This document shows positions 8,937-18,426 of a stretch of DNA of 64,000 nucleotides, one piece after another (position 1 is the stretch's first letter; every line of letters begins with the position of its first letter). The position numbers and the translations under genes were made by a program. Where the stretch lies: contig JAWXTY010000007.1 of NCBI GenBank assembly GCA_044433115.1, positions 6,051 to 70,050 on the forward strand, read 5' to 3'. Source of the DNA: CAKUIA01 sp044433115. GTDB taxonomy: Bacteria > Verrucomicrobiota > Verrucomicrobiia > Opitutales > Intestinicryptomonadaceae. The notes beneath the pieces were generated by a model. That model did no database searches, was not told the DNA's origin, and saw only the letters and a list, made by a program, of their open reading frames with translations.

Positions 8937-8977
8937 TTGACAAATCGACAAAAATGTTAAGATAATGTTAAGATAAT
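8937..8977 (+). promoter_or_regulatory. Predicted sigma70-type promoter of the squalene-hopene cyclase gene
   Basis: TTGACA at 8937-8942, an 18-bp spacer and GATAAT at 8961-8966. An 11-bp unit GTTAAGATAAT occurs twice in tandem from 8956, so a second GATAAT lies 11 bp further on. The ATG is at 8990, and no Shine-Dalgarno sequence is seen before it. Confidence 0.6.
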
Positions 8978-8989
8978 TATATTTAGAGA

Positions 8990-11050
8990 ATGGACGAAAC
9001 AAATAAAACTAATAGCCCTCAGCAGAGTATTTCTGCCTCAAAAAATACCCAAAAAACTTTAAAAGAAACAATTAAAGCAGCTGCGAAGTGGGTAATTCCC
9101 CAACAAAACAGCGAAGGTATGTGGGTTGCCCCTCTCGACACAAATTGCTGTATGGAAGCTCAGTGGCTTCTTTGTATGTATTTTATAGATAATGCTAAGG
9201 ACGAAAAGAAAGATGGCGTAATTAGGCATATTCTCGATAAACGTCGCTCAGATGGCACTTGGGACGTATATTATGGCTCTGAACAAGGTGATATTAATGC
9301 TACTATAGAATGTTATTTTGCATTGCGTCTATATGGGATAGACCCTGAAGACGAAATGATGCTAAAGACTAAAAATTGGCTCATTGAGAATAAATGGACA
9401 GAAAATATAAGGGTCTTTACCAAGTATTGGCTTGCTCTATTTGGCGAGTGGCCTTGGGCGAATACGCCTGTTATGCCTCCTGAAATTATGTTTTTGCCAA
9501 GTTGGTGTACATTTAATATCTACGATTTTGCTTGTTGGGCAAGGTCGACTATGTTGCCTATATCTATATTAACGGTTCGACGCCCAGTCAAAGCTTTGCC
9601 AGAAGATTTAAAGCTAAATGAATTATATCCAGAAGGTAGGGAAAACACAGACTATAGAATTGCTAGAAAAAATGACTCTGTATTCTCTTGGGAAAACTTC
9701 TTCTTGAAGCTCGACCATGGGCTACACGCATATAACAAATTGCCTATTCAGCCTTTTAGGGAATATGCAATTAAGCTAGTTTTACAATGGCTTTTAGAGC
9801 ATCAAGACGAAGATGGTGCTTGGGGTGGTATTCAGCCCCCTTGGATATATTCTATTATAGTTATGCACGTTGAAGGCTTTGCTAAAGACCAAGCTAATAT
9901 GTCTAAGGCAGTCAATGCTTTTAATCTTCACTGGAAGGTCCAAAGAGACGATAAGATTATGCTCCAAGCCTCAGAAAGTCCTATTTGGGATACATTTTTG
10001 ACTATGACTGCTCTCTTAGAGTCTGGTTATACTCCAGAGACTTGCCCTGAGTTACTTAAGGCACTCGACTTTGTTTTAACTAAGGAGAACAAGTATTATG
10101 GCGATTGGGCTGTGAAAGTTGGTAAAAAGGTTGAGCCAAGTGGCTGGGCTTTTGAGAGGGCTAATAATTATTACCCTGACTTAGACGACGCTGCTATCGC
10201 TGTTATTGCTCTTAAGAAAATGCAAAAGCTCATAGATAGAAGTTCTGTGCGTTACAAGAAAATCGACGCTGCAATTAGGCGTGTAATTAATTGGATTTTC
10301 GCCCTCCAATCTAAAAATGGTGGCTGGGCAGCCTTCGACAAAGATAATACAAAATCTATAATTACTAAAATTCCTTTCTGCGATTTTGGTGAAGTTTTAG
10401 ACCCTCCAAGTGCAGATGTAACTTCGCATATAATCGAGGCTCTTATGCTTTGTGGATATTCGAGAAAGCACCCAGCTATAGACAAGGCTCTCAAGTTTTT
10501 ATATAAGGAACAAGAGGACGATGGCTCTTGGTTTGGTAGATGGGGTGTAAATTATATTTATGGAACAGGGGCTGTAATTCCTGCTCTAATTGCTGCTGGC
10601 GATACTGCTGACACTGAGGCTGTAGCTAATGCTCTATCTTGGTTAATTTCCAAGCAAAATGAAGATGGAGGCTGGGGCGAAAGCGTAGCTTCTTATATGG
10701 AGCCAAAGTATTCAGGTACAGGTATTCCTTCGACTGCCTCTCAAACTGCTTGGGCTTTGACTGCACTGATTGCGACAAAGGACTCTCGCTTTGCTCAATA
10801 TATAGAAAAAGGCGTAAACTTCCTTAAAAATTCTATGACAGAAGATGGCACTTGGGACGAAGCTTATTATACAGGCACAGGTTTCCCTGGATATGGGCTT
10901 GGTGCAAAAATTGATTTACGAAATGGAGCAGCCCTACCTCAAGGCAAGGAATTAGCTCGTGGATTTATGCTTAACTATAATTGGTATAGGCACTATTTCC
11001 CTATGATTGCTCTTGGCAAAATTGATGCTTCAAAGATAATTAAAGAATAA
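8990..11050 (+). CDS. shc: Squalene-hopene cyclase
   Basis: 686 residues, slightly longer than most because of a polar Ser/Gln/Lys-rich N-terminus. It cyclises squalene to hopene and diplopterol at the inner membrane, the entry step to hopanoids. The acid catalyst motif is present as D397-L-D399-D400. QW repeats are seen through the protein: WGGIQPPWIYS, NGGWAAFDKDN, DDGSWFGRWGVNYIYGTG and EDGGWGES, with the late SQTAWALTAL. No other hopanoid (hpn) or squalene synthesis gene is nearby. A bidirectional terminator separates it from the convergent flavoprotein gene. Confidence 0.96.
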   Translation: MDETNKTNSPQQSISASKNTQKTLKETIKAAAKWVIPQQNSEGMWVAPLDTNCCMEAQWLLCMYFIDNAKDEKKDGVIRHILDKRRSDGTWDVYYGSEQGDINATIECYFALRLYGIDPEDEMMLKTKNWLIENKWTENIRVFTKYWLALFGEWPWANTPVMPPEIMFLPSWCTFNIYDFACWARSTMLPISILTVRRPVKALPEDLKLNELYPEGRENTDYRIARKNDSVFSWENFFLKLDHGLHAYNKLPIQPFREYAIKLVLQWLLEHQDEDGAWGGIQPPWIYSIIVMHVEGFAKDQANMSKAVNAFNLHWKVQRDDKIMLQASESPIWDTFLTMTALLESGYTPETCPELLKALDFVLTKENKYYGDWAVKVGKKVEPSGWAFERANNYYPDLDDAAIAVIALKKMQKLIDRSSVRYKKIDAAIRRVINWIFALQSKNGGWAAFDKDNTKSIITKIPFCDFGEVLDPPSADVTSHIIEALMLCGYSRKHPAIDKALKFLYKEQEDDGSWFGRWGVNYIYGTGAVIPALIAAGDTADTEAVANALSWLISKQNEDGGWGESVASYMEPKYSGTGIPSTASQTAWALTALIATKDSRFAQYIEKGVNFLKNSMTEDGTWDEAYYTGTGFPGYGLGAKIDLRNGAALPQGKELARGFMLNYNWYRHYFPMIALGKIDASKIIKE

Positions 11051-11070
11051 AGCTCAATTCTAAAAATTCA

Positions 11071-11111
11071 AAAAAAGCCTCTCTTCGAAAAACAAAAGAA
11101 AGGCTTTTTTT
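11071..11111. terminator. Bidirectional terminator between shc and the flavoprotein gene
   Basis: AAAAAAGCCT pairs with AGGCTTTTTT, with inner CTCTT/AAGAAAG pairing and an A-rich loop. Both flanking genes converge on it. Confidence 0.8.
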
Positions 11112-11135
11112 GTGGAAAGATGGCTTTTAAGCAAT

Positions 11136-12338
11136 CTAAGCTTGAAGCTTTTTGACTATTTGCAAGCCCTCGCCCCAACAAGCCATTAGGTTATAGCCTC
11201 CTGTGATTGCGTCGATGTCTATTGCCTCGCCACCTAAGTATAAGTCAGGGCAGATTTTGCTTTGCATAGACATAAAATCTATCTCTTTTACGTTCACTCC
11301 CCCTGCTCTTACAAACTCTGTAGAATTTAGAGATTTGCCAACTACCTCCAACTCAAGCTTCGCCAAAGAGTTTACTAAAGCAGTCTCTTGAGCCTTGTTA
11401 AGGTGCGTATATTGCAAGTCGGCAGGTATATTGTTATGCCTTAATATAGCCTGCCAAAGAGCGTTACGCATATCTGGAATATTGTAATTTTTAACGAGTT
11501 TTCTAGCAGCGTTTAGCCTTGCATATTTGAAAAACTCCCTAGCATATTCTGCCTTTACAAAGGATATATTTATAGAAAATTTATAGTCGTTTTTAGCAAA
11601 ATCCACAGCCCCATAAGACGACAACTTCAACACAGCTGGACCACTGACTCCCTTATGCGTAAACAATATATCGCCTTCAACTTCTTTCTTAATTAAAGAC
11701 GACCTTATATTTACATCATTTTGGGCAACTCCTGCCAAAGTTAGGAAATTTTCATCTGCTAAATCAAAGGCAAAAAGCGAAGGAACATCTTCTACAAAGC
11801 TATGCCCTAGATTTTCTAAAGACGCTTTTAAGTTATGCGAATTTTGCCAGTTACCCCCAATAGCTAGCAAGACTTCATCGCAAGTAAAAGTTCTATCATC
11901 TAAAGTTTCTATGCGAAATTTATCGCCATCTTTAGTCAAATACTCAACCTTTGCTCCCTTTAAAATATTTACATTATTCTTAGTTGCATAATACAATAAC
12001 ATATCCACAACTTCTTGAGAGTCATCACTTTCAGGGAACACTCTATTTAAATCTTCCACTTTCAAGTTAATCCCCATATCGTAAAAATGATTACAGATAA
12101 ATTCTGGCGTAAACTCGTAAAAAATCTTTTTCAAGTGATTTGCATTTCTTGGATAAGCCTCTAAAAGCTTTTTAATATCCTTCTCGTAATTACAAAGATT
12201 GCACCTACCCCCTCCACTTAGTTTCACTTTTTTTAGCACATCATTACTTGCTTCTAAGATAGTAATTTTGCGATTTTTCAAATTGGCAGCAACAAAGAGC
12301 GACAATGCCCCACCTCCTATTATACATAAATGTTTCAT
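11136..12338 (-). CDS. HI0933/YhiN-family FAD-dependent oxidoreductase
   Basis: 400 residues, the family's usual length. The N-terminal Rossmann fold is IIGGGALSLFVAANL, followed by the family signature VKLSGGGRCNLCNYE. The C-terminal FAD segment is LYLGGEAIDIDAITGGYN and MACWGEGLQIVKKL. HKGVSGPAVLKLS and RAGGVNVKEID are also characteristic. The family includes BaiN of bile-acid 7-dehydroxylation, but most members have no known substrate, so none is assigned. It is last in the leftward hem-rnr cluster, 14 bp after rnr. Confidence 0.9.
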   Translation of the reverse strand: MKHLCIIGGGALSLFVAANLKNRKITILEASNDVLKKVKLSGGGRCNLCNYEKDIKKLLEAYPRNANHLKKIFYEFTPEFICNHFYDMGINLKVEDLNRVFPESDDSQEVVDMLLYYATKNNVNILKGAKVEYLTKDGDKFRIETLDDRTFTCDEVLLAIGGNWQNSHNLKASLENLGHSFVEDVPSLFAFDLADENFLTLAGVAQNDVNIRSSLIKKEVEGDILFTHKGVSGPAVLKLSSYGAVDFAKNDYKFSINISFVKAEYAREFFKYARLNAARKLVKNYNIPDMRNALWQAILRHNNIPADLQYTHLNKAQETALVNSLAKLELEVVGKSLNSTEFVRAGGVNVKEIDFMSMQSKICPDLYLGGEAIDIDAITGGYNLMACWGEGLQIVKKLQA

Positions 12339-12352
12339 TCTTTTTATTTCCC

Positions 12353-14575
12353 CTAAAGCGAAAAGTCTATTTGTCGTTTAAACCTGTCAACTGACTCTAC
12401 TCTTATAGATATTTTCGAGCCAATTTTATATTGAGTTTTAGTTCTTCTGCCAACTAGAGCATTGCCTGCTTTGTTTATTTTATATATGTCATTTTCGAGC
12501 GAGTGAACGTGTACAAATCCAAAAGACATAGAGTCAGTCAATTCCACAAATAAGCCATTATTACCAATTTGCGTAATGATTGCATCGAAATATGTATCCT
12601 TGCCAGATTGCTCTTCGAAGTACTCCATTAGCTTGAGTTTCTTAGTTTCTCTCTCTGCTTCTACACTGTTTCGCTCTGTGCGAGAAATGTGTTCGGCTAT
12701 AGAGTCTAAAGCCCCCTTGCTTAGCAACTTTTTCTTTTGTTTTGGAGCTGTAGGCAACTTTGCCAACTGCAAGTAAAAGTCTAAATTCCTGTGGTTACAA
12801 TAGTCTGCATATCTACGTATGGGAGAGGTAAAGTGTGCGTAAAATTGTTTAAACAAGCCATAGTGTCCATCAGGGCTTGCTCTGTATTCTGCACGTTTCA
12901 AACTTCTTAAGAACTTAGTTTTAAGCAAGTAGTTTTGAGGGTGTCTATCAATTTGCTTAAGCAAGAAAGTTACGTGCTTACGCTGAGTTAAGTCTCCACA
13001 TTTCAAAGAAAATGTCTCTAAATCTATAGCCAACTCTTCAAGTTTTTCTACATCTGGGTCGTCGTGAACTCTCGATACAAAAGGAATTTTCGCTTCGTTA
13101 AGTATCCTTGCAACAGCCTCGTTTGCAGCCAACATATATTCTTCTACAAGCTGGTGGCTCTCATTGTGTATCACTTTTTCTACAGAAGTTGCATAGCCTT
13201 CATCGTTGCAAAAAATCTTAACTTCAGGCATTTCTAAATCCAAGCTACCCTTTTTCATTCTACGCTTTCTAAGCTGAAGAGCCATAGACCACATATGACG
13301 TATAAACACTCTTAACTGCACTAATTGCTTTTCAGTTAAGTCAGCCATTGGCACTTGCCCTGCCCTATCTTTACTATCTACTGGCAAAGTGATTTTTTTG
13401 ATTTCTTCAAAGTCGTCAGAAGTCAAAAATGCGTGAGCTTGCTCGTAACTCAATCTATGATTGCTTCGAATTACAGTATTAGCAAATTTAACCCCAACAC
13501 AATCGCCCTTTGCGTCGAAAGACAAGAACACAGACTTTGTCAATCTATCCTCATTTTCAACTAGAGAGCAAACCCCATTTGATAGTTCAAAAGGCAACAT
13601 AGGTATAACTGTACCAGTCAAATATGTAGAATTGCCTCGCCTCCTTGCCTCTTTATCCAAAGGTGAATTTTCCTTGATATAATAAGATACATCTGCAATA
13701 TGCACGCCTATTTCTGATATATTGCCAATCTTTCTAAAAGATAGAGCGTCGTCGAAATCCTTAGCGTCTAAAGGGTCTATAGTAACAGTAAATACGCCAC
13801 GTAAATCTTGCCTACCCTTAACGTCGTCTTCACTGACAAAAGATGGAATTTCACGAACTTGTGCCTTAATTACTTCTTCAAAATCCTCATCTAAATCGTA
13901 CTTTCTAAGTATAGCCTTATATTCTGAATAAGGTGTGTGGCTCGCCCCAAAGCACTCTATGATTTTGCCTGTAGGATTTAAATGCTTTTGCTCCCACTCG
14001 TCCAAGCGAACCTCAACTTTGTCGTTCTCTTTTGGAGTTGGGTTTAAACCTGATTTCTTTGGGTCTAAGAGTATAACGTCATAGTAAAATCTTGGGTCGT
14101 CTGGCACTAAATGCCAAGCCCTTAGAGACTTACGAAGAGTACCTATAACAGTCTGGCAATTCTTTTCTATAATCTTAATTACCTTAGCTTGAAGCTCATC
14201 GCCATCACGAAATCTGTCTCTTCTAAAATGCTTATCTCTAGTTACAATACGAGCAAGCACCTTATCTTTATGTAGGGCTACAGATGTATTTTCTCTATTG
14301 ACTAAATACCTCTTTCCATTTGCCTCTATTAGAGCAGAGCCATTGCGTTTAAAAGAAATCTCGCCAGTGATTAAACCCACATCTTGAGGTAACAAATAGC
14401 GTTGCCCCTTTATCTTAGCAATAGAGCCATCTGAAAGCAGTGTAGATATAGCCTTACGCACACTTATAAAGCCCTTTCTGTCTAAGCCCAGCTCAAGAGT
14501 AATTTCTTGCACTGTCATAGGCACATAAGTTTTTTTGCCTAATAATTTTAGTATATCTTCACATATTGTATTCAT
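12353..14575 (-). CDS. rnr: Ribonuclease R
   Basis: 740 residues with the RNase R layout: an N-terminal winged-helix segment (VQEITLELGLDRKG), cold-shock domains, the RNB catalytic domain and a C-terminal S1 domain (FDAIITQIGNNGLFVEL). The active-site segment TIDPLDAKDFDDALS carries the metal-binding Asp residues. The later FTSPIRRYADYCNHR is typical of RNB enzymes. It degrades structured RNA 3' to 5' and takes part in rRNA quality control. It follows the HemX/CcsA-like gene by 16 bp. Confidence 0.96.
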   Translation of the reverse strand: MNTICEDILKLLGKKTYVPMTVQEITLELGLDRKGFISVRKAISTLLSDGSIAKIKGQRYLLPQDVGLITGEISFKRNGSALIEANGKRYLVNRENTSVALHKDKVLARIVTRDKHFRRDRFRDGDELQAKVIKIIEKNCQTVIGTLRKSLRAWHLVPDDPRFYYDVILLDPKKSGLNPTPKENDKVEVRLDEWEQKHLNPTGKIIECFGASHTPYSEYKAILRKYDLDEDFEEVIKAQVREIPSFVSEDDVKGRQDLRGVFTVTIDPLDAKDFDDALSFRKIGNISEIGVHIADVSYYIKENSPLDKEARRRGNSTYLTGTVIPMLPFELSNGVCSLVENEDRLTKSVFLSFDAKGDCVGVKFANTVIRSNHRLSYEQAHAFLTSDDFEEIKKITLPVDSKDRAGQVPMADLTEKQLVQLRVFIRHMWSMALQLRKRRMKKGSLDLEMPEVKIFCNDEGYATSVEKVIHNESHQLVEEYMLAANEAVARILNEAKIPFVSRVHDDPDVEKLEELAIDLETFSLKCGDLTQRKHVTFLLKQIDRHPQNYLLKTKFLRSLKRAEYRASPDGHYGLFKQFYAHFTSPIRRYADYCNHRNLDFYLQLAKLPTAPKQKKKLLSKGALDSIAEHISRTERNSVEAERETKKLKLMEYFEEQSGKDTYFDAIITQIGNNGLFVELTDSMSFGFVHVHSLENDIYKINKAGNALVGRRTKTQYKIGSKISIRVESVDRFKRQIDFSL

Positions 14576-14591
14576 AATTTGTCCCTATATT

Positions 14592-15392
14592 TTAGGTATA
14601 ATCTATAGGGAAAAGCAAGAGCATAGACACTATAAATAAAATTATAGCATAGTAGCCTTGAAGATTCCCCCTTAGTAAATTTTTATTTGATAAAATCACA
14701 AAGCCCAACTGCATAAAGAAAATAGCAAAGGCACAAGCAAATTTTAGAGCTAAATCTGATAAATTCAAATCGTAAACAAAGAAAGATGCCACCCCTAAAA
14801 CTATGCTTAAAAACATAGTAAATACGGCAAGAAATTCCACTGCAAACAAGTATTTTGTTATGGAAGTCAAAGATGGTAACAATCTAAAAAAGAAAGAATT
14901 TTTCTTCTTACGCAATGCTGAAATTTGTAGATTTTGTATGATTGCAAAAACTAGCCCCAATCCCATAAAAGCATAAGAAAGCCCTGCAAAGAAAATGTGG
15001 CTAGTTGTCAATGGACTCTTAACTTGAGCTTGGATATTTATATTAAAATATGGGCAAGTCAAAGGTAGCAAAACGAGTATAGCAGAAATCATTGCCCCAA
15101 AAAACATTGCAATCTTTAGTCTAAATATCCTAGAGAAAATCAATGCTATAAACATAACTAGCCAAGCTATTAATATAAATAACTCATAAACACTACTCAT
15201 TGGCACAGAGCCTGCCTCGTAAGTCGCTAAAGCTAAGGCAAGTGTATGCAAGGTAAGCCCCACAAAACTAATTCTATAAAAAATACTTTCTTCGTATGCT
15301 CGTTTAGACAAAAATGGTATCAATGCGTTAATAAAGGCTATTGAATACAACACCCCAGACACTAATAATAAAATCCAAATTACTAAGCTCAT
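14592..15392 (-). CDS. CcsA/HemX-family integral membrane protein
   Basis: 266 residues with about eight hydrophobic helices. The layout matches the cytochrome c assembly family PF01578, with conserved His in TLHTLALALA and in TSHIFFAGLSYAFMG. The tryptophan-rich WWD heme-handling motif of true CcsA/CcmC proteins is absent; the whole chain has only two Trp. That favours a HemX-type protein, which in other bacteria tunes early heme synthesis. The gene overlaps hemH by 4 bp and sits in a hem cluster, which supports a heme-related role. The exact function is not proven. Confidence 0.75.
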   Translation of the reverse strand: MSLVIWILLLVSGVLYSIAFINALIPFLSKRAYEESIFYRISFVGLTLHTLALALATYEAGSVPMSSVYELFILIAWLVMFIALIFSRIFRLKIAMFFGAMISAILVLLPLTCPYFNINIQAQVKSPLTTSHIFFAGLSYAFMGLGLVFAIIQNLQISALRKKKNSFFFRLLPSLTSITKYLFAVEFLAVFTMFLSIVLGVASFFVYDLNLSDLALKFACAFAIFFMQLGFVILSNKNLLRGNLQGYYAIILFIVSMLLLFPIDYT

Positions 15393-16315
15393 TCGTATTT
15401 ATAAAATAAATTTTCCAATAAATCTACGTGAGCTTCACTGTCGTTTAAGCACTTGACGTATTCAAAATTCTCGCCACCTATACTCTTGAAATACTCCCTT
15501 AAAGTAATATCTATGTCGTATAAAGTTTCGGTACACTCCAAGGCAAAGCCTGCACAAACTACGCTTATATTCTTTACAGAATTGTCTACAAGCCCCTTTA
15601 CAACTTCCTCTACACTTGGGCAAAGCCACTTATTCTTTTTCATCGCAGACTGCCACGCTATCGTTACAATCTTATTAGGAAAACGCTCTGCAATCAACTT
15701 AACTGTTGCCTCGCAATCCCTAACATAAGATGATTTATCCTTATCCTTTTCAGGTATAGAATGAAAAGACACTACCAAAGCCTCCGACTTTTTCATCTGC
15801 TCCTCACAAGAAGAAGCAATTGCATCTATATACAAAGGCTCGTCCCAATAGTACTCACAAAAGCTCCAAGAGCGACGCAACTCTTCCATAACTTCCTCGA
15901 CTTGCTCTTTTGCACTTAGAGTTGTAGAATCCAAATATTGAGGGTAAAGAGGTATAAATACATATTCAGTTGCCCCACGTCTCTTAGCAAGCATAACAGC
16001 GTCTCTAATCTTTGGACCCGAATACATATAAGCACTCAAGACTGAAACAGAAATCCTATCCGAAAGCTTTTCACGCAAAGACCTAGTGTAGTATCTCAAA
16101 GGCGAATTACCATCTATAGCCACCCTATTTAGTCTATCTAAAAATCTACAAGCAGACTTTTTTGCAATCCTACTTGCCAATATTTTCCTAAGCAAAAAAG
16201 GCACTTTCATAATGTGCTTATCGCTGAGCATCTCATAGATAAATTCCTGAGAGTCATCTATATCAAGTTTGTAGGGACTACCTACATTTATTAAAATTAA
16301 AGCTAATTTAGACAT
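15389..16315 (-). CDS. hemH: Ferrochelatase
   Basis: 308 residues. It inserts iron into porphyrin at the end of heme synthesis. Seen are the N-terminal LILINVGSPYKLDI (family LLxNLGxP), the active-site VVSFHSIPEKD with the conserved His, the QSAMKKNKWLCPSVEEVV segment and VVCAGFALECTETLYDI holding the catalytic Glu region. It starts four bases after hemY and overlaps the next gene by four, a tight operon. In coproporphyrin-dependent bacteria the same fold acts before decarboxylation; the neighbouring oxidase does not settle that choice. Confidence 0.95.
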   Translation of the reverse strand: MSKLALILINVGSPYKLDIDDSQEFIYEMLSDKHIMKVPFLLRKILASRIAKKSACRFLDRLNRVAIDGNSPLRYYTRSLREKLSDRISVSVLSAYMYSGPKIRDAVMLAKRRGATEYVFIPLYPQYLDSTTLSAKEQVEEVMEELRRSWSFCEYYWDEPLYIDAIASSCEEQMKKSEALVVSFHSIPEKDKDKSSYVRDCEATVKLIAERFPNKIVTIAWQSAMKKNKWLCPSVEEVVKGLVDNSVKNISVVCAGFALECTETLYDIDITLREYFKSIGGENFEYVKCLNDSEAHVDLLENLFYKYE

Positions 16316-16319
16316 ATTC

Positions 16320-17666
16320 CTACTTAAACAACTCCATTGAATTTTCTATACATTTTCCTACACCAACTCCACCTCTATAAGAACCTACAAGCTTTATAGA
16401 ACCAGATTGTGCCTTTTCAAATTCCTCTATAATTTCCATATACTCCTCATGCCCAATTTCATATTGAGCAATAGCTTTCTTTATGAAATTATACTTTACA
16501 AATTTTGGCTTGCCACTTAGACCAACTAGTTTAGCTAAGTCCTTACAAGTCAAATCCACAAGCTCCTCTTCGCTTAAATCACAAAGCTCTGGGCTGCGAA
16601 GTCCACCTATGTAGTTTGTCAAAGTTACGCAACCAGAAGGCGCTCTATTATTAAATAATGTCGACAAAAACAAAGAACCTAATATAGAAAAATCTTCCTT
16701 TTCGCTAACTAAAACGCCAAAGCCATCTAATGGGTGCTTAATTTGAGTTTTATCAAAGCCCAAAGTCAAACTTACCACAGGGGCATACTCAATTTCCTTT
16801 AAACGCTCTAAAGATAACGACATATTGCCTGCCATTGGTATTTGACTTAACCTACGTGCAGGAACAGCAAAAACTATCTTGTCATAAGTATCGCTATCGC
16901 CATCGTCAGTTAGAACGTCCCACTTACCATCGTTATAGTCCATACTCAAAACTCGAGTCTTTACAGAAATCTCATCTGCGTCGAGCTTTGCCACCATCGC
17001 ATTTATAAGTGTTTGCATACCACCTTTAAAGGACGCCATCTTAGTCTTAAAGCGAACTATCCCCTTGCTCTTTCGCTCCTTAGCAGAAGCAAACGCACCT
17101 TTAATTACAGAGCCATACTTTTGCTCTAAGTCCCACAAAAATGGGAAAGTTGCCTTTAGAGATAATTTTTCAGGGTTACTTGCATAAATACCTCCAACAA
17201 AAGGATTAATTGCATAATCTAAAAACTCCTTACCAAATCTATCTTCAATAAACTCTGCAACGCTCAAATTTGCGTCAAAATCGTGTGGAGGAATTTTAAA
17301 TTCTTTCAAGACTCTCATCTTTGCCCCAAAGCTCAATAGTGGGCTAAATATCATAGATATAGGGTTTGTAGGGGCAGCAAGCATCTTTGAATTACGCACA
17401 AAAAACCTCTTTTTAGAATGGCTATTTGCATATTCTATCTTGTCCTCTAGCCCTAAGTCTATAATGAAATCCATTATTTTTTGGCTAGTTATCATAAGCA
17501 TATTAGAGCCGTGTTCTGCATAAAAAGAATTTTCTGAATATGTAGATATAACGCCTCCTGCCTTAGACCTCTTGTCTATGACTTTAACTTTATATCCATC
17601 TTTTTTCAAGCAACAAGCTGCTGTCAATCCACTTATGCCAGCTCCTATAACTAAAACATTTTCCAT
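16320..17666 (-). CDS. hemY: Protoporphyrinogen/coproporphyrinogen oxidase (HemY type)
   Basis: 448 residues. The FAD-binding N-terminus is VIGAGISGLTAACCLKKDGY, followed by EHGSNMLM and the mid-chain FVGGIYASNPEKLSLKATFP, a signature of HemG/HemY oxidases. The C-terminus GSYRGGVGVGKCIENS is the second FAD segment. It oxidises protoporphyrinogen or coproporphyrinogen to the porphyrin using oxygen or another acceptor. A Shine-Dalgarno AAGGAG (17672-17677 on the complement) lies 5 nt before the ATG, one of few in this window. It heads the hemY-hemH-hemX-like-rnr-flavoprotein unit. Confidence 0.94.
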   Translation of the reverse strand: MENVLVIGAGISGLTAACCLKKDGYKVKVIDKRSKAGGVISTYSENSFYAEHGSNMLMITSQKIMDFIIDLGLEDKIEYANSHSKKRFFVRNSKMLAAPTNPISMIFSPLLSFGAKMRVLKEFKIPPHDFDANLSVAEFIEDRFGKEFLDYAINPFVGGIYASNPEKLSLKATFPFLWDLEQKYGSVIKGAFASAKERKSKGIVRFKTKMASFKGGMQTLINAMVAKLDADEISVKTRVLSMDYNDGKWDVLTDDGDSDTYDKIVFAVPARRLSQIPMAGNMSLSLERLKEIEYAPVVSLTLGFDKTQIKHPLDGFGVLVSEKEDFSILGSLFLSTLFNNRAPSGCVTLTNYIGGLRSPELCDLSEEELVDLTCKDLAKLVGLSGKPKFVKYNFIKKAIAQYEIGHEEYMEIIEEFEKAQSGSIKLVGSYRGGVGVGKCIENSMELFK

Positions 17667-17756
17667 ATTTACTCCTTTTAATATTTATTAAATAATTATG
17701 CTTAACCCTTATTAAGGCAAGTTTTCTAAATTTTACAAGCACTAAATTTCATCTAA

Positions 17757-17958
17757 GAGGCTTCTAAAAATTGGCAATTAGCTATTTTTAAGATTATTTT
17801 TAGCGTAATTTTTTTGCGTTCGACGAAGATAGTATCGCTATCTAAGGAGCTAAGCAAAGAAATTCAAGCAAAAATAGGCTAAAAAGAGCAATTGTAGCTT
17901 GTCGTAGTGCAAAAATGAAATTTTTGCTTACTAATTAAAACCAATTTTAAGAAGTTCC
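17757..17958. repeat. Family B palindromic element, copy B1
   Basis: Terminal inverted repeats CTTCTAAAAATTGG (left) and the complement of CTTCTTAAAATTGG (right) enclose about 200 bp. The interior repeats the B3/B4 arms (CAATTAGCTATTTTTA and TAAAAAGAGCAATTG). It lacks the 85-bp module present in B3 and B4. Its right end overlaps the end of pncC. Confidence 0.8.
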
Positions 17959-18401
17959 TCCCAAAAAGTGCTTAGGGCAAATTCTACTTGGGCTTGCCTA
18001 ATTTCGTTTCTATTTCCAAAAAAGATTTTTCTAAAAGTCTTTATATCGCCATTTTTAGTGGCTATACTTAGATACATTTCCTTGCCATCTTCTGCAAAGC
18101 CTGTAGTTGATATAGCATAATCGCTTGCAAATTTATCTAAAGAGCTTTTGGCAAATTCCCTTGAACAATTTTCATTGACTGCTTCATTCTCAGTTGCAGA
18201 ACTTTCTAAAACGCCTGCAACTTCTATCTTAGATTTTGCACTATAGCAAAGAAAGCCCCCAACAAAAACTTCGCTTGCCCCAGATATAGACACAAAAGCG
18301 TTTGCTAAAAGCCCTCCTGTACAAGACTCAGCAACAGAAATAACTTGCCCCCTGCTCGAGAGCAAGCCCAATATTTCCACTGCTTTCTTGTCAACTTGCA
18401 T
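17931..18401 (-). CDS. pncC: CinA C-terminal domain protein (NMN amidohydrolase PncC type)
   Basis: 156 residues, a standalone CinA C-terminal domain. The signature is VISVAESCTGGLLANAF, with the catalytic Ser in the SCTGG loop, followed by FVGGFLCYSAKSK and YAISTTGFAEDG. The family deamidates nicotinamide mononucleotide in NAD salvage. The last eight codons and the TAG stop lie in the right end of repeat B1, so the C-terminus ELLKIGFN is partly encoded by the repeat. The gene follows prmA by 25 bp. Confidence 0.9.
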   Translation of the reverse strand: MQVDKKAVEILGLLSSRGQVISVAESCTGGLLANAFVSISGASEVFVGGFLCYSAKSKIEVAGVLESSATENEAVNENCSREFAKSSLDKFASDYAISTTGFAEDGKEMYLSIATKNGDIKTFRKIFFGNRNEIRQAQVEFALSTFWEELLKIGFN

Positions 18402-18426
18402 AATTTCTAAAACTTAAGATTTGCTT

